The translations under genes were made by a program, and so were the position numbers. The notes beneath the pieces are model-generated. The model saw only the letters and a program-made list of their open reading frames with translations, was not told where the DNA came from and searched no databases. Below, piece after piece: positions 12,332 through 22,191 of a stretch of DNA of 64,000 nt. Position 1 is the stretch's first letter; each line of letters starts with the position of its first letter. The stretch is from Acidovorax sp. Leaf160 (lineage in GTDB: Bacteria > Pseudomonadota > Gammaproteobacteria > Burkholderiales > Burkholderiaceae_C): positions 472,785-536,784 of the forward strand of contig NZ_LMOV01000012.1 in NCBI RefSeq assembly GCF_001424265.1, in the 5' to 3' direction.

Positions 12332-13315
12332 TCATTTGGCCGCCCAGACCGTACCCGACGGGTTGATGATGGGTACGCCGACCGCGTTGCCGTACTCGGT
12401 CCACGATCCGTCGTAGTTCTTCACCGAGTAGCCCAGGATCTTGGACAGCGCGAACCAGGTGTGGCTGGAGCGCTCGCCGATGCGGCAGTAGGTGATGACG
12501 GGCCTGGTGCCGTCGATGCCCGCAGCGGAATAGAGCTTCTTCAACTCTTCCGGCGACTTGAAGGTGCCGTCCTCCTTCACGGCCTGGCCCCAGGGCACGT
12601 TCGCAGCCCCGGGGATGTGGCCGGCGCGGATCGAAAGCTCCGGCACACCCGCCGGAGCGAAGACCTTGCCGCTGTATTCGTCGGCCGAGCGGATATCCAC
12701 CAGCTTCGCGTCGCTCCGGCCCTCGGCGGCGGCCAGGGCGTCGGCCAGGCGGGCACGCAACTGGGTGTTGACGGCCTGCACCCGGTAGGTGGTGGCGGCG
12801 TAGTCCGGCGCACGGTTGTTGAGCGGCCGGTTCTCGGCCTCCCATTTCTTGCGGCCGCCGTCCAGCAGCTTGACGTTCTTCACCCCGTAGATGTCGAACA
12901 CCCAGGCCCCCCATGCGGCGAACCAGTTGTTGGTGTCGCCGTACAGCACTACGGTGGTGTCGGGCGTCACGCCGGCTTTGGAGAGCAGCGCCTCGAAGGC
13001 TTCCTTGCCGACGATGTCGCGCCGCACCTTGTCGTTCAGGTCGTTGTGCCAGGACAGGTTCACCGCACCAGGGACATGGCTGCGTTCGTAGAGCCCGGGA
13101 TTCACGCTGACTTCGATGACGCGCACCTTCGGATCGGCCAGGTTCTGCGCCAGCCACTCGGTGGTGACGAGGACGTTGGATGCGCCCGAGGCTGCGGCCG
13201 ACGGCGCGGGGTTGGCGAACGCCGCACCGGCCCAGACCAGCGCCGCCAGCGCCAGCCCGGCTGGTACGCGGCCCGTCGCCAGCCGAATGCCTCGCGAATA
13301 TCGTGTTGCTGCCAT
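12332..13315 (-). CDS. Exported thiosulfate sulfurtransferase (tandem rhodanese)
   Basis: 327 residues with an N-terminal signal peptide (RVPAGLALAALVWAGAAFANP), so periplasmic. Two rhodanese domains are visible. The second has the persulfide-forming active-site loop TYCRIGERSSH, and the first has LYGDTNNW with no cysteine and is presumably inactive, as in tandem rhodaneses. It would move sulfur from thiosulfate to an acceptor. The ATG at 13315 has a GGAGG ribosome site about 8 bases upstream. The neighbouring YeeE-type transporter suggests sulfur uptake or detoxification. Confidence 0.88.
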   Translation of the reverse strand: MAATRYSRGIRLATGRVPAGLALAALVWAGAAFANPAPSAAASGASNVLVTTEWLAQNLADPKVRVIEVSVNPGLYERSHVPGAVNLSWHNDLNDKVRRDIVGKEAFEALLSKAGVTPDTTVVLYGDTNNWFAAWGAWVFDIYGVKNVKLLDGGRKKWEAENRPLNNRAPDYAATTYRVQAVNTQLRARLADALAAAEGRSDAKLVDIRSADEYSGKVFAPAGVPELSIRAGHIPGAANVPWGQAVKEDGTFKSPEELKKLYSAAGIDGTRPVITYCRIGERSSHTWFALSKILGYSVKNYDGSWTEYGNAVGVPIINPSGTVWAAK

Positions 13316-13593
13316 ATGGATAACCCTCCGTGGATGTGTGGAACGCATGGTGAGCGTGTGGTGAAGTCACCGGCAAGGGCCCCGGCGCGGCGCCCATGGC
13401 ATGCAATGTAGATAGCGCAGCGCCCGCCTCCAACTGCGGAAATCGCAGCTGCTTATGCACCGAACAACCGAGCCCGTGCCTCGTAGGCCAACACCGCAAA
13501 AGCACGGGCGACCGGTGCGATATCGGCCATGCGCGGATGCCCCGGGTAACATCCCGCACCATCCGCAGCCCGGGAACGACTCCCTACACCGCC

Positions 13594-15426
13594 ATGCCAC
13601 AGCACGCCGCTCATTCGTCCGCTACCCTGCCCCGCGCCGCCTGGCGCCTGGGCGCCGTCGCCGCCGCCGCGCTGCTCGCTGCGTGCGGCAGCACGCCGTT
13701 GCCGCCATGGCCGGCAGGCGGGCCGCAGGCCGCGCCTGCCCAGTCCACCGCCACCCGCACGGTGCCCCCGCCGCTGGGTACCCAGCGGGCCGAAGTGATC
13801 TCCACGCCGATCGCGCAGAGCCCGCTGCCGGGGACCGTGGTGGATGCCCCCTCTCCTCCCGGACCTGCCAGCTCCGCTGCGGGGGAACCGCTCCCCTACA
13901 GCGACGCTGTGGCCGCGCGGTTCCCGGCGCCCTCGGTGCGTTACGACACGCCTGGCCTGGCGGAGGGCCGCCGCGCCTTCACCACCAATGCCGAGCTGGC
14001 CGACTGGCTGCGCGGACTGGCCACCTCGGCGAAGGGCAGCACCCGCGCGGCGCTGCTGGACCTCGGCGCGTCGCAACGCGGCATGCCGCTGCATGCCCTG
14101 GTCCTGAGCCGCGCTGGCGGCACCGACGTGGCCGCGCTGGAAGCCAGCGGCCGTCCCACGGTGCTGCTGATCGGCCAGCAGCACGGCGACGAACCCGCGG
14201 CCGGCGAGGCCATGCTGGTGCTGGCCCGCGAGCTGTCGCAAGGACTGCTGGAGCCGCTGCTCGACCGCATCAACGTGATCGTCGTGCCGCGTGCCAACCC
14301 CGACGGCGCCGACGCGGGCACCCGGGTGACGGCCAACGGCATCGACATGAACCGGGATCACCTGCTGCTCAACACGCCCGAAGCGCAGGCGCTGGCCAAG
14401 CTGGTGAGCAACTACCGCCCCGTCGCGGTGCTCGACGCGCACGAATACACCGTGGTCGGCCGCTTCCTAGAGAAGTTCGGCGGCATCCAGCGCTACGACG
14501 CGCTGCTGCAGCACGCCACCACCGCCAACGTGCCGGAGTTCATCAACAAGGCCGCGCTGGAATGGTTCCACCAGCCGATGGTCGCCGCCCTCACGGCGCA
14601 GGGCCTGACCAGCGAGTGGTACTACACCACCTCGACCGACCTGAACGACCGACGCGTGTCGATGGGCGGCACGCAGCCCGACACGGGCCGGAACGTCAAC
14701 GGCCTGAAGAACACCGCCAGCCTGCTGGTGGAAACCCGGGGCGTCGGCATCGGCCGCACGCACATCCAGCGCCGGGTGCACACGCAGGTGACGGCACTCA
14801 CGGCCGCGCTGCGCAGTGCGGCGGAACGCGCCTCCAACCTGGAACAGGTGCGGTCCTTCGTTGCCCGTGACGTGGCGGCGCAGGCCTGCCGCGGGCAGGT
14901 GGTGATCGAGGCCGGCCCCACCGCCACGCAGCGCGACCTGATGATGATCGACCCGCAGACCGGTGCGGACCGGTCGTTGCCCGTCGAATGGAATTCGGCG
15001 CTGGAGCTGCGCTCGCTCAAGACCCGCGCCCGGCCCTGCGGCTACTGGCTGGCGGGCACGGCCGCCCCGGCGGCGGACCGGCTGCGCATGCTGGGCCTGC
15101 AGGTGATGCGGGTGGCCGAGCAGGGTTCGCTGCTGGCCGACGTCTACCAGGAGACGAGCCGGGACACGTCCGCCCGCCAGGACGTTCGCGGCACCGTCGC
15201 GGGCAGCGGCCAGATCGTGCGGGTGCAGGTGACCCCCGCCCGCAGCGCCATCGACGTGCCGGCCGGCAGCTTCTACGTGCCTCTGAACCAGCCGCTCGCG
15301 AATGTCGCGGTCGCCGCGCTGGAGCCCGACACGCAGAACAGCTATTTCGCCAACGGCGTGATCGGCGGCCTCACGGAAACCGCCCGCGTCATGGCGCCGC
15401 CATCGGTGGTGTTCGAGGAAGACTGA
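13594..15426 (+). CDS. M14-family zinc carboxypeptidase-like lipoprotein
   Basis: 610 residues. The N terminus is a lipoprotein signal (AAALLAACGS) followed by a proline-rich linker. The M14 zinc ligands are visible as HGDEPAAGE (His and Glu) and a later His in VLDAHEY. PRANPDGADAGTR carries substrate-binding residues, and SLLVETRGVG carries the candidate catalytic Glu. The protein is probably anchored in the envelope and cleaves peptides or peptidoglycan-derived substrates; which is not known. Divergent from the rhodanese gene. The ATG chosen puts the lipobox at a normal distance; longer in-frame starts lack any signal. Confidence 0.82.
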   Translation: MPQHAAHSSATLPRAAWRLGAVAAAALLAACGSTPLPPWPAGGPQAAPAQSTATRTVPPPLGTQRAEVISTPIAQSPLPGTVVDAPSPPGPASSAAGEPLPYSDAVAARFPAPSVRYDTPGLAEGRRAFTTNAELADWLRGLATSAKGSTRAALLDLGASQRGMPLHALVLSRAGGTDVAALEASGRPTVLLIGQQHGDEPAAGEAMLVLARELSQGLLEPLLDRINVIVVPRANPDGADAGTRVTANGIDMNRDHLLLNTPEAQALAKLVSNYRPVAVLDAHEYTVVGRFLEKFGGIQRYDALLQHATTANVPEFINKAALEWFHQPMVAALTAQGLTSEWYYTTSTDLNDRRVSMGGTQPDTGRNVNGLKNTASLLVETRGVGIGRTHIQRRVHTQVTALTAALRSAAERASNLEQVRSFVARDVAAQACRGQVVIEAGPTATQRDLMMIDPQTGADRSLPVEWNSALELRSLKTRARPCGYWLAGTAAPAADRLRMLGLQVMRVAEQGSLLADVYQETSRDTSARQDVRGTVAGSGQIVRVQVTPARSAIDVPAGSFYVPLNQPLANVAVAALEPDTQNSYFANGVIGGLTETARVMAPPSVVFEED

Positions 15427-15537
15427 GCCGGGCAGGCCGAGGGCTGCGACTCTGGCTGGAGGATTCCGGGCGGCCCCTGATCAGGGACCGCACCACCCTG
15501 CAAAGCGTCGGAAGGCTGGCTGGCAGGCAAGCGATTT

Positions 15538-15554
15538 GCTATGTTATTAATAGC
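15538..15554. repeat. GCTAT-N7-ATAGC dispersed palindrome, copy 3
   Basis: TTT-GCTAT, seven bases, ATAGC-AAA between the convergent M14 peptidase and antiporter genes. It is followed 20 bases later by ACAAGCGCTAG, resembling the GC-rich second half of a repeat I recall from Comamonadaceae genomes. Confidence 0.5.
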
Positions 15555-15620
15555 AAACCGGCAGGGCGGGACAAGCGCTAGTCGCCCAAATCGCCTTACG
15601 TCGCCGTCGACCCACTTGAA

Positions 15621-17366
15621 TCATGCGCGGTGCTCGTGCAGAGCTCCGGGCGCCGTCGCCTGTGCGTGGCGCTGGTCGGCGCAGTCCAGCACATGGGCGG
15701 TCATGGCCACGGCGAGCGCCTCTTCGCCCAGGAAGACCTTGCCGACGCCGTCCTGCTCCAGCAGGCGCGCCTCTTCCTCGTTGTGGCTGCGCACGACGGT
15801 GGCAATGCCGGGGTTCAGGGTGCGCGCTGTCTCGACAATCTGGCGCACGTTGAGCGTGTCCGGAGTGGCGATCACCAACATGTGAGCGCGGGCGATGTGG
15901 GCCTGGATCAGCACGGAGGGCTCCACCGCATCGCCATAGACGGCGGCGATGCCCTGCTCGCGCAGCATCTCGACCAGGTCACGGTTCTGCTCGGCGACGA
16001 CGAAGGGAATGTCCTGCCCGGCCAGGGCGGAGGCGATGCGTTGCCCTACACGCCCATAGCCCACCAGCACCACCTGGCGCGCCAGATAGCGTTCGTCGGT
16101 GCTCATGGGCAGCTCCGCCAGCGGGTCGTCGCGCTGCTCCAGGCTGCGCGCCCAGGCCGACTTGGCGCGCAGCCACTCCTGCAGCGGTGCGATGGCGCGG
16201 AACAGCACCGGGTTGACGGCGATGGAGATCAGCGCCCCGGCCAGTACCAGGCTCGCACCCTCGGGCGGCAACAGGCCCAGCGACGCGCCCAGCCCCACCA
16301 GAATGAACGAGAACTCGCCGATCTGCGCCAGGCTGGCCGACACCGTGAGGGCCGTGTTGAGCGGGTACCGGAACGCCAGCACCAGGGCTGCCGCCGCCAG
16401 CGTCTTGCCGAAGATGATGACCGCGACCACGGCCAGCACCTGGAAGGGCCGTTCGAGCAGCACCCAGGGGTTGAACAGCATGCCGACCGACACGAAGAAG
16501 AGCACCGCGAAGGCGTCGCGCAGCGGCAGGGATTCCTGCGCGGCGCGGTGGCTGAATTCCGATTCGCGCATCACCATGCCGGCGAAGAAGGCGCCCAGGG
16601 CGAACGACACGCCGAACAGCGCCGCCGAGCCGAAGGCAATGCTGACGGCGGCGGCCACCACGCAGAGCGTGAACAGCTCGCGCGAACCCGTGCGCGCCAC
16701 CTGCCAGAGCACCCAGGGGAACACCCGGCGCCCCACCACCAGCATCAGCACCACGAAGGCCGCCACCTGCGCCAGCGTGATGCCCACCGTCCTCAGCACG
16801 CTGCTGGCGGGCTCGTGCGCTCCCGCCGAGTCCGGCCCGCCGAGCCAGCCGGCCAGCGGCGGCAGCAGCACCAGCACCAGCACCATCGCCAGGTCTTCCA
16901 CCACCAGCCAGCCGACCGCGATCCGCCCGGTGTACGAATCCAGGATGCCCTGCGTCTCCAATGCGCGCAGCAGCACCACCGTGCTGGCGACCGAGAGCGA
17001 CAGGCCGAACACCAGCGCCCCGCCCAGACCCCAACCCCACCAGGTGGCCAGGCCCATGCCCATCAGGGTGGCCACCACCATCTGCACCACCGCGCCAGGC
17101 AAGGCGATGCGCCGCACCGCGAGCAGGTCGCCCAGCGAAAAATGCAGGCCGACACCGAACATCAGCAGCATCACCCCGATCTCGGCCAGCTGGCTCGCCA
17201 TCTCCTTATCGGCCACGAAACCGGGCGTGAACGGCCCGATCACCACGCCCGCCAGCAGATAGCCCACCAGCGCCGGCAGCTTGACGCGCGTGGCCACGAA
17301 GCCGAGCACCAGCGCCAGACCCAATGCCGCGGCGATGGTGTTGATGAGCGGCAGGCTGGCGTGCAT
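15621..17366 (-). CDS. Monovalent cation:proton antiporter (CPA2, KefB/YbaL type)
   Basis: 581 residues. The first two thirds are a Na+/H+ exchanger-type membrane domain of about 12 spans, with GYLLAGVVIGPFTPGF near the start and SVASTVVLLRALE in the pore region. The last third is an RCK/TrkA-N domain with the nucleotide-binding VVLVGYGRVGQRIA and QGIAAVYGDA. Such proteins exchange K+ or Na+ for protons and are gated by NAD(H) or glutathione adducts. The ATG at 17366 (MHASLPLINT) is chosen; the upstream extension is GC-rich with no membrane character. Confidence 0.9.
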   Translation of the reverse strand: MHASLPLINTIAAALGLALVLGFVATRVKLPALVGYLLAGVVIGPFTPGFVADKEMASQLAEIGVMLLMFGVGLHFSLGDLLAVRRIALPGAVVQMVVATLMGMGLATWWGWGLGGALVFGLSLSVASTVVLLRALETQGILDSYTGRIAVGWLVVEDLAMVLVLVLLPPLAGWLGGPDSAGAHEPASSVLRTVGITLAQVAAFVVLMLVVGRRVFPWVLWQVARTGSRELFTLCVVAAAVSIAFGSAALFGVSFALGAFFAGMVMRESEFSHRAAQESLPLRDAFAVLFFVSVGMLFNPWVLLERPFQVLAVVAVIIFGKTLAAAALVLAFRYPLNTALTVSASLAQIGEFSFILVGLGASLGLLPPEGASLVLAGALISIAVNPVLFRAIAPLQEWLRAKSAWARSLEQRDDPLAELPMSTDERYLARQVVLVGYGRVGQRIASALAGQDIPFVVAEQNRDLVEMLREQGIAAVYGDAVEPSVLIQAHIARAHMLVIATPDTLNVRQIVETARTLNPGIATVVRSHNEEEARLLEQDGVGKVFLGEEALAVAMTAHVLDCADQRHAQATAPGALHEHRA

Positions 17367-17609
17367 GGGCGATGAAGGTTGAGCGTGTTTGAGAGAAAAG
17401 AGTGCGCGATACGCGCCGGCGCAGCGGCATCGGAGCCGTGGTGAACCGTTATAACCGCAACGCCCCCACCACGCAAAAACGAGGCCAGCGTATGACGCCG
17501 GCCTGCCCGACGCTCCCGGGCCGGGTATCATTCAGGCCCTCGCGCGTGCCGCGAGAATGGCGTCACAAGCACTTCCGGGCGACGGAAGCTGCCTTGGCTG
17601 GCGCCCCAT

Positions 17610-17686
17610 CTGCCCGTAGCTCAACTGGATAGAGCAATTGCCTTCTAAGCAATAGGTCGGGGGTTCGAGTCCCTCCGGGCAGGCCA
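17610..17686 (+). tRNA. tRNA-Arg (TCT anticodon)
   Basis: A full cloverleaf can be drawn: 7-bp acceptor CTGCCCG/CGGGCAG, D arm GCTC/GAGC, anticodon stem ATTGC/GCAAT with loop CTTCTAA (anticodon TCT at 17644-17646), T arm GGGGG-TTCGAGT-CCCTC, discriminator G and encoded CCA. It reads AGA arginine codons. It appears intact and no prophage junction is seen beside it. Confidence 0.95.
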
Positions 17687-17885
17687 TGCATCGCACGGTA
17701 AAGCCACTCGTCAGCGCAAGATCGCGCCCTCGCCTCAGGCGTTTCCGAGCACCCACCATGGGTCGACATCGATGCGGGCGGTGGGGCTCAGGCCTTGCAG
17801 TCTGCGGCGATCCGCAGCCTCCTCCCGCTGCTCGCTGCATGCAGGTGTTCCAGAGCCTTCCAGGGCACAGCGAATGGTCTGCGCC

Positions 17886-19391
17886 CTATCGGAAAGCCCC
17901 ATGTTGGAACCCCGGCGGCTTTCTGACGCGTTGGAGCGTTCGATCGCAGTCGGTCAGCAGCTGTTCGCGCTGGGCGGCCAGCCATCCCACTGCGAACCAG
18001 GCTCTTGGATCTTCCGCAGCGATGGTCCGGTAGAGCGCCTCTGCCACCTGGTGATCGTTGAGCGCACCGAGCGCTGACTGGGCAGGCTTGAGGCGCTTGA
18101 GAAAGGACTGGTGGCCATGCTTCATCGCCGGCCCCAAAAACTCAGCGAGGTAGCGCAGCCTCTTGAGGCGCTTGCGAACCCGGTGCTGGTGTTCCGGCGC
18201 CCATTCCTGGAACCCGACGATATCGCGGGTCGCTCGCTTGAAAAGGCGCTTGACCCTTTTCGCAAGGGCGCGCCTCGTCGCGTTGGGGCTGAGGCTGGAG
18301 TCTTCTGCAATCCCTTCGTCGGTCGTTGCAGTGAAAGCCAGCAGTTGGACCAGGGTCTGCTGGAAGTCGGCGCTCCGGATGATCTCGGCTGCGGACATGT
18401 CTGCGCTTTTGAGGCGTGCCATGGGAGGCGCGCCGGCATCCCGCAACCGGTGGCCGAACCGCTCCAGCGCCTGACCCCGGTCGCGCAATTCGCCGAGACG
18501 CCTGAACACCCGCTTCAGCGGCGCTTCCCACCGCGGGTCGAAAGATCCGTCGGCCAAGCCCGCAAGCTCACGCAACGCCGTCCGCAACCTGCGCAGGCCC
18601 ACCCGCAGCTGGTGAACGTGTGCATCGGTGCCTCCCCCCTCCGCCAGCTCGCTGGCGTTGCTCATGACCTGGTGGAGGCAATGGCCCACCACCAGCTTCT
18701 GCAGTTCCCGGCCGGCGGGAAGAGCGCCGTGGTCTGCAGTCAGCGGCTTTGCTTTTTCAGCGGGCCGGCCCCAGTGCGCTGCCAGCAGCCGCTCACCGCG
18801 TTCCGCCTTGGAAATGGTGCTGAGGAAGAGCCCGTGCCGGGCGATCCAGTCGATCGCCGTCTGCACAACTGCCTGGAGCTCGCCTTCCTTGACTTCCATC
18901 TCCAGCTCGCGGACGGGGGCGCTGTTTCCCTTGGACGGACCGCCGTGGGTTTGCACCAGGCCATTGTCCAGCGCAAGCTCCACGACGCCGCCCACAAGCG
19001 GAATGTCACGGGTGATGCGTTCGATCTTGGTGTGGTAAATCTCCACCAACGTTTCCGCTGACGCATCCAGCGCTTCGAGCAGGAGATCGCCCGCCACCGA
19101 GCCGTGATGCAGGCTGGTATCAGGCACGGGCCCGGTTTCGGCAAACCCGTGGACCTCCACGTTGTGCTCTTCCCGCGCCACGAGGCTGTGCCCCATGGCC
19201 TTCACGGTCTGGATCCAGCGGTCCCCTTCCTTGCGGAGCCGAAGAGCGATGCCGCGCGATGCCAGCGCCTTGCCGGGCGTGTCGAAATAGTGCGCCTGCA
19301 TGGAAGTGACCTTGAACTCTCCCTGCTTGACAGCGGCCTCTACCGCATCGAAGCGCTCTTCCGGAACGACGAATTTCAGTTCTATTTCCAT
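17886..19391 (-). CDS. CYTH-CHAD domain protein (inorganic triphosphatase-like)
   Basis: 501 residues. The N-terminal CYTH domain opens with the ExExK signature (MEIELKF) and has further conserved charged pairs (IALRLRKEGDRWIQTVKA). From about residue 215 a CHAD domain follows, with conserved histidines and basic helices (HVHQLRVGLRRLRTALREL, HRVRKRLKRLRYLAEF). E. coli YgiF with this layout is an inorganic triphosphatase, and CHAD domains bind polyphosphate. Function here is inferred from that family. Confidence 0.9.
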   Translation of the reverse strand: MEIELKFVVPEERFDAVEAAVKQGEFKVTSMQAHYFDTPGKALASRGIALRLRKEGDRWIQTVKAMGHSLVAREEHNVEVHGFAETGPVPDTSLHHGSVAGDLLLEALDASAETLVEIYHTKIERITRDIPLVGGVVELALDNGLVQTHGGPSKGNSAPVRELEMEVKEGELQAVVQTAIDWIARHGLFLSTISKAERGERLLAAHWGRPAEKAKPLTADHGALPAGRELQKLVVGHCLHQVMSNASELAEGGGTDAHVHQLRVGLRRLRTALRELAGLADGSFDPRWEAPLKRVFRRLGELRDRGQALERFGHRLRDAGAPPMARLKSADMSAAEIIRSADFQQTLVQLLAFTATTDEGIAEDSSLSPNATRRALAKRVKRLFKRATRDIVGFQEWAPEHQHRVRKRLKRLRYLAEFLGPAMKHGHQSFLKRLKPAQSALGALNDHQVAEALYRTIAAEDPRAWFAVGWLAAQREQLLTDCDRTLQRVRKPPGFQHGAFR

Positions 19392-19640
19392 GCTCTCTCC
19401 CGCGATCTGGCAGGGGTGTACTTTACGTTGGCAGCATCGCTCCGCCCGGTAGGAGCGTGGCGCGCGCAGTGGTCACGTATCGGCTATCGCGCGCTACGGG
19501 TGGAGCACCGGGTGGGCTTGCGGCGCCGGCATCCCCGGTGGAATCAGATCTCCGGTGCTCTGCGGAAGCGCAGTGGGCGCAGAAAGGTCGTTGAACTGCG
19601 ATCCGCTTGGTCCGCACTGCTCAAGCACCGCCCGCCTCGC

Positions 19641-20342
19641 TCAGGTTTTCAGCGGAAGCATTCCTTCGCGCAGCATTTCCACGCCCAGCTCATAGACGCC
19701 GTCCCAGACGATCTGAACGCCCAGGCACAGCAGGATGAAGGCGGACAGCCGCAAGAAGATCACCGAGCCGGCCTCGCCGAGGGGCTTGAGCAGTTGTTGC
19801 GCGTAACGGAAGGCGAGGTACAGCAGCACGCTGACGGCCAGGAGCGCCAGCACGCCGCCGCCCATCCGCGCCAAAGAGATCGACAGACGGGCATCGGCCA
19901 GGGACACGCCCACGGTGATGGCGGCTGCCAGCGAACCAGGCCCGCAACTGACCGGAAAGGTCAAGGGATAGAAGGCCTGGCGCCGCGCCATGTCGGGGGT
20001 GAAGCTCTCGGCCAGCTCGGTGCGGCTGTCCACGGTGGCCTGCGTGGCCGTGAGCAACCGCCAGGCCGTGGCTGCGACGATCATGCCGCCGCCCACGCGC
20101 ACGATGGGCAGCGATATGCCGAAGAACTCCAGCACATAGGAGCCGACCAGCATGGCCCCCAGAAGCAGCCAGAACATATTGCGCGCGATGCGGCGCGCCA
20201 GCAGGACGCGCGTGGCCGACGACGCGCCTTCGGTCAGTCCGAGGAAGATGGGCGCCGTCGCGGCCGGATTCAGTATCGGAAGCAGCGCGGCGGTGACGAA
20301 GAGAAAGCTCTTGCCGAAAGCGCCTAGAAGTTCAAGTGTCAA
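19641..20342 (-). CDS. MarC-family integral membrane protein
   Basis: 233 residues with about six membrane spans and the family feature LLPILNPAATAPIFLGLT near the N terminus (NP-x-G/A-loop of the NAAT/MarC fold), with a second matching VSCGPGSLAAAITVG. Substrate unknown; E. coli MarC was once linked to antibiotic resistance, but that link was withdrawn. Confidence 0.88.
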   Translation of the reverse strand: MTLELLGAFGKSFLFVTAALLPILNPAATAPIFLGLTEGASSATRVLLARRIARNMFWLLLGAMLVGSYVLEFFGISLPIVRVGGGMIVAATAWRLLTATQATVDSRTELAESFTPDMARRQAFYPLTFPVSCGPGSLAAAITVGVSLADARLSISLARMGGGVLALLAVSVLLYLAFRYAQQLLKPLGEAGSVIFLRLSAFILLCLGVQIVWDGVYELGVEMLREGMLPLKT

Positions 20343-20439
20343 GACATTCCTCTGTCATGCGGCGGCACAGCCGCGCGCATCTTTCCATGGCCGTTGCATC
20401 GGCAGCACCTGCACCGCCCGCAGCATTCGCCTGCGGGGG

Positions 20440-21294
20440 TCATTCGCGCAGGTCGTCATCGCTGAAACCGAATTCCGAAGGACTGCAGATGGAGGGCGTC
20501 AGAAATACCGGGCCCGTCGTCTGGCAGTGGCCGGTGTAGTACCGGGTGGGAGCGGACCCATGGTTCAAGCGGGCCGAGAACACGCCGTACTCGTCCACCT
20601 TCAGATCGGTGATGCGGTAGGCGGTCCCGGACCCCGCCCAGTCCCCGCCATTGCTGCAGGTAGCGGTGCCCGTCGAAGCGAACGTGTCGCCGGTCGCGCG
20701 CAGGTCACCGTCCAGGTTGCATGAAGTCGAATTGCCGCTGGCGTCGACCTTCGACTCTTGAATGAGCAACCTGTCTCCCTGGACCTGCAGGTACAGCCGA
20801 ACCCGGGCCATGCCGCTCATATAGGGGTTGACCAGCACCTGACCCGCAAAACTGCGTCGGATCCGCACCGTGTGGTCCTCGTACTGGAAGCGCGCAAACC
20901 GCTGCGGCGCCTCGCCCGGCAACGTGATGGTGCCGGAGGTGGATGTATCGAACTCCACCCTCACCGGGCCGGCGACCTGGGCCACCTCGCCGCTTCGCGT
21001 GGGGCCGCCCAAGGCGGGCCCGTTCCTGAACTCGGTCAGGTCGCCGGAAAACGATTTGCCGTCCGTCATGGCCCCACTGGCCTGCATGAAGGTCGCGCTG
21101 CCGTCGGCGCGGTAGCCGAAGTAGGTCAGGATCAACACCCGCCCACCCTGCCGGTCGATCTGGACGCCGCGGCCTGGCCTGCCGTTCAGTTCCGATCCGA
21201 TCGTCCACATCCCTTGTTGGGGAAAGAGGGCAAACGCGGGAGCGGCCCCGAAGATGGCCATGGCGGCGATGGCCGCACGGGTGGGTGTGAGCAT
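20440..21294 (-). CDS. Exported protein of unknown function
   Basis: 284 residues with a signal peptide (AAIAAMAIFGAAPAFA). The mature part begins WTIGSELNGRPGRGVQIDRQGG, a pattern seen in many Comamonadaceae exported proteins of unknown function, and is mainly predicted beta strands. Two cysteine pairs (SCNLDG, TCSNGG and CQTT, SICSPS) could form disulfides. No catalytic motif is recognised. Flanked by the MarC gene and a glycine-rich small gene, both on the same strand. Confidence 0.7.
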   Translation of the reverse strand: MLTPTRAAIAAMAIFGAAPAFALFPQQGMWTIGSELNGRPGRGVQIDRQGGRVLILTYFGYRADGSATFMQASGAMTDGKSFSGDLTEFRNGPALGGPTRSGEVAQVAGPVRVEFDTSTSGTITLPGEAPQRFARFQYEDHTVRIRRSFAGQVLVNPYMSGMARVRLYLQVQGDRLLIQESKVDASGNSTSCNLDGDLRATGDTFASTGTATCSNGGDWAGSGTAYRITDLKVDEYGVFSARLNHGSAPTRYYTGHCQTTGPVFLTPSICSPSEFGFSDDDLRE

Positions 21295-21454
21295 GCTGGT
21301 CTCCTACAGGTTGGACAGCGGACGTTTCAGCCCGAAACGCCTCAATATACCCAGACGCCTGGCCACTGCCAGGTAGGTTGGCCGGGCATCACCGCCTGGG
21401 CTGTGCGTTTCGGCCCTCATCCGACGGCCCGCAGCAGATCCAGCCGGGTAGGCT

Positions 21455-21835
21455 TCATCCGCGCGGCTTCGGCTCGCCGCCCTCCTCCGCCATGGGCAGA
21501 TTCGCGTTCGCGCCGGTGGCGTCGGCCTGGGTGGCCGTGCCGATGGCGGCGCCCCCCAGCGCGCCCGCAATGCCTCCGGTGATTCCACCCACCACCACGC
21601 CGACGGGTCCGGCTGCGGCCACGCCAAGCGCCGCCCCTGTAGCGGCGCCCGCCATCACGCCGCCGCCCATCAGAACGGATTGGGACTCGCGCCGGGCCTC
21701 GGCCGGCGTCAGCGGATCCTGCGCGGCCAGCGTGGGATCTTGTGACGGCACGCCGTGTCCCGGGTGGGCCTGCTGTGCCAGGTCCGGATCGACGGGCGCA
21801 GTAGTGATCGGGGTGGTCGCTTCGTTCGCATTCAT
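21455..21835 (-). CDS. Small protein with glycine-zipper membrane segment
   Basis: 126 residues. A polar, proline-rich N terminus is followed by a long alanine/glycine segment (VMAGAATGAALGVAAAGPVG and continuing) of glycine-zipper type, then a short polar tail. Such segments insert in membranes or form oligomers. The ATG at 21835 has AGGAG upstream. Function unknown. Confidence 0.7.
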   Translation of the reverse strand: MNANEATTPITTAPVDPDLAQQAHPGHGVPSQDPTLAAQDPLTPAEARRESQSVLMGGGVMAGAATGAALGVAAAGPVGVVVGGITGGIAGALGGAAIGTATQADATGANANLPMAEEGGEPKPRG

Positions 21836-22191
21836 GGGGTGCTCCTGGTTGACGGCGCCGCAACATCGCGGCCGAAGCACCGTTGTAGGTCGCGGCTCCA
21901 TCAGCGTTCGGCAAGCCGATGGGCGCCCGGTCTGTCGGACAACACCCGCACCCCGCGATTTGCTTGATCGACGTCATGGGCGGGTGAGCAAGCGTTCATT
22001 CCTGCCCCGGCACCGCTGGAGCCGCCGCAGCCCGGGTCGATCCGCTGGCTGGCCCGCGCTGAAGGCCCTGCAACAACGAGAAGGCCAGCGAAGGACGGAT
22101 GCCTTCGCGGGCCTGGATCTCAGTGATTCGCGGGGAACAGCCTGCGCCCGAACCGCGCGCGGCAGCGGTAAGCGACTCGCTGGCTTCTGGG
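21836..22191. other. 356-base gap with no gene recognised
   Basis: Contains the upstream region of the glycine-zipper gene on one side and the 3' side of the DUF2789 gene on the other. An open minus-strand frame crosses it (to 22618), but its arginine-rich translation reads as a shadow of the DUF2789 gene. No RNA, repeat or palindrome stands out. Confidence 0.5.
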
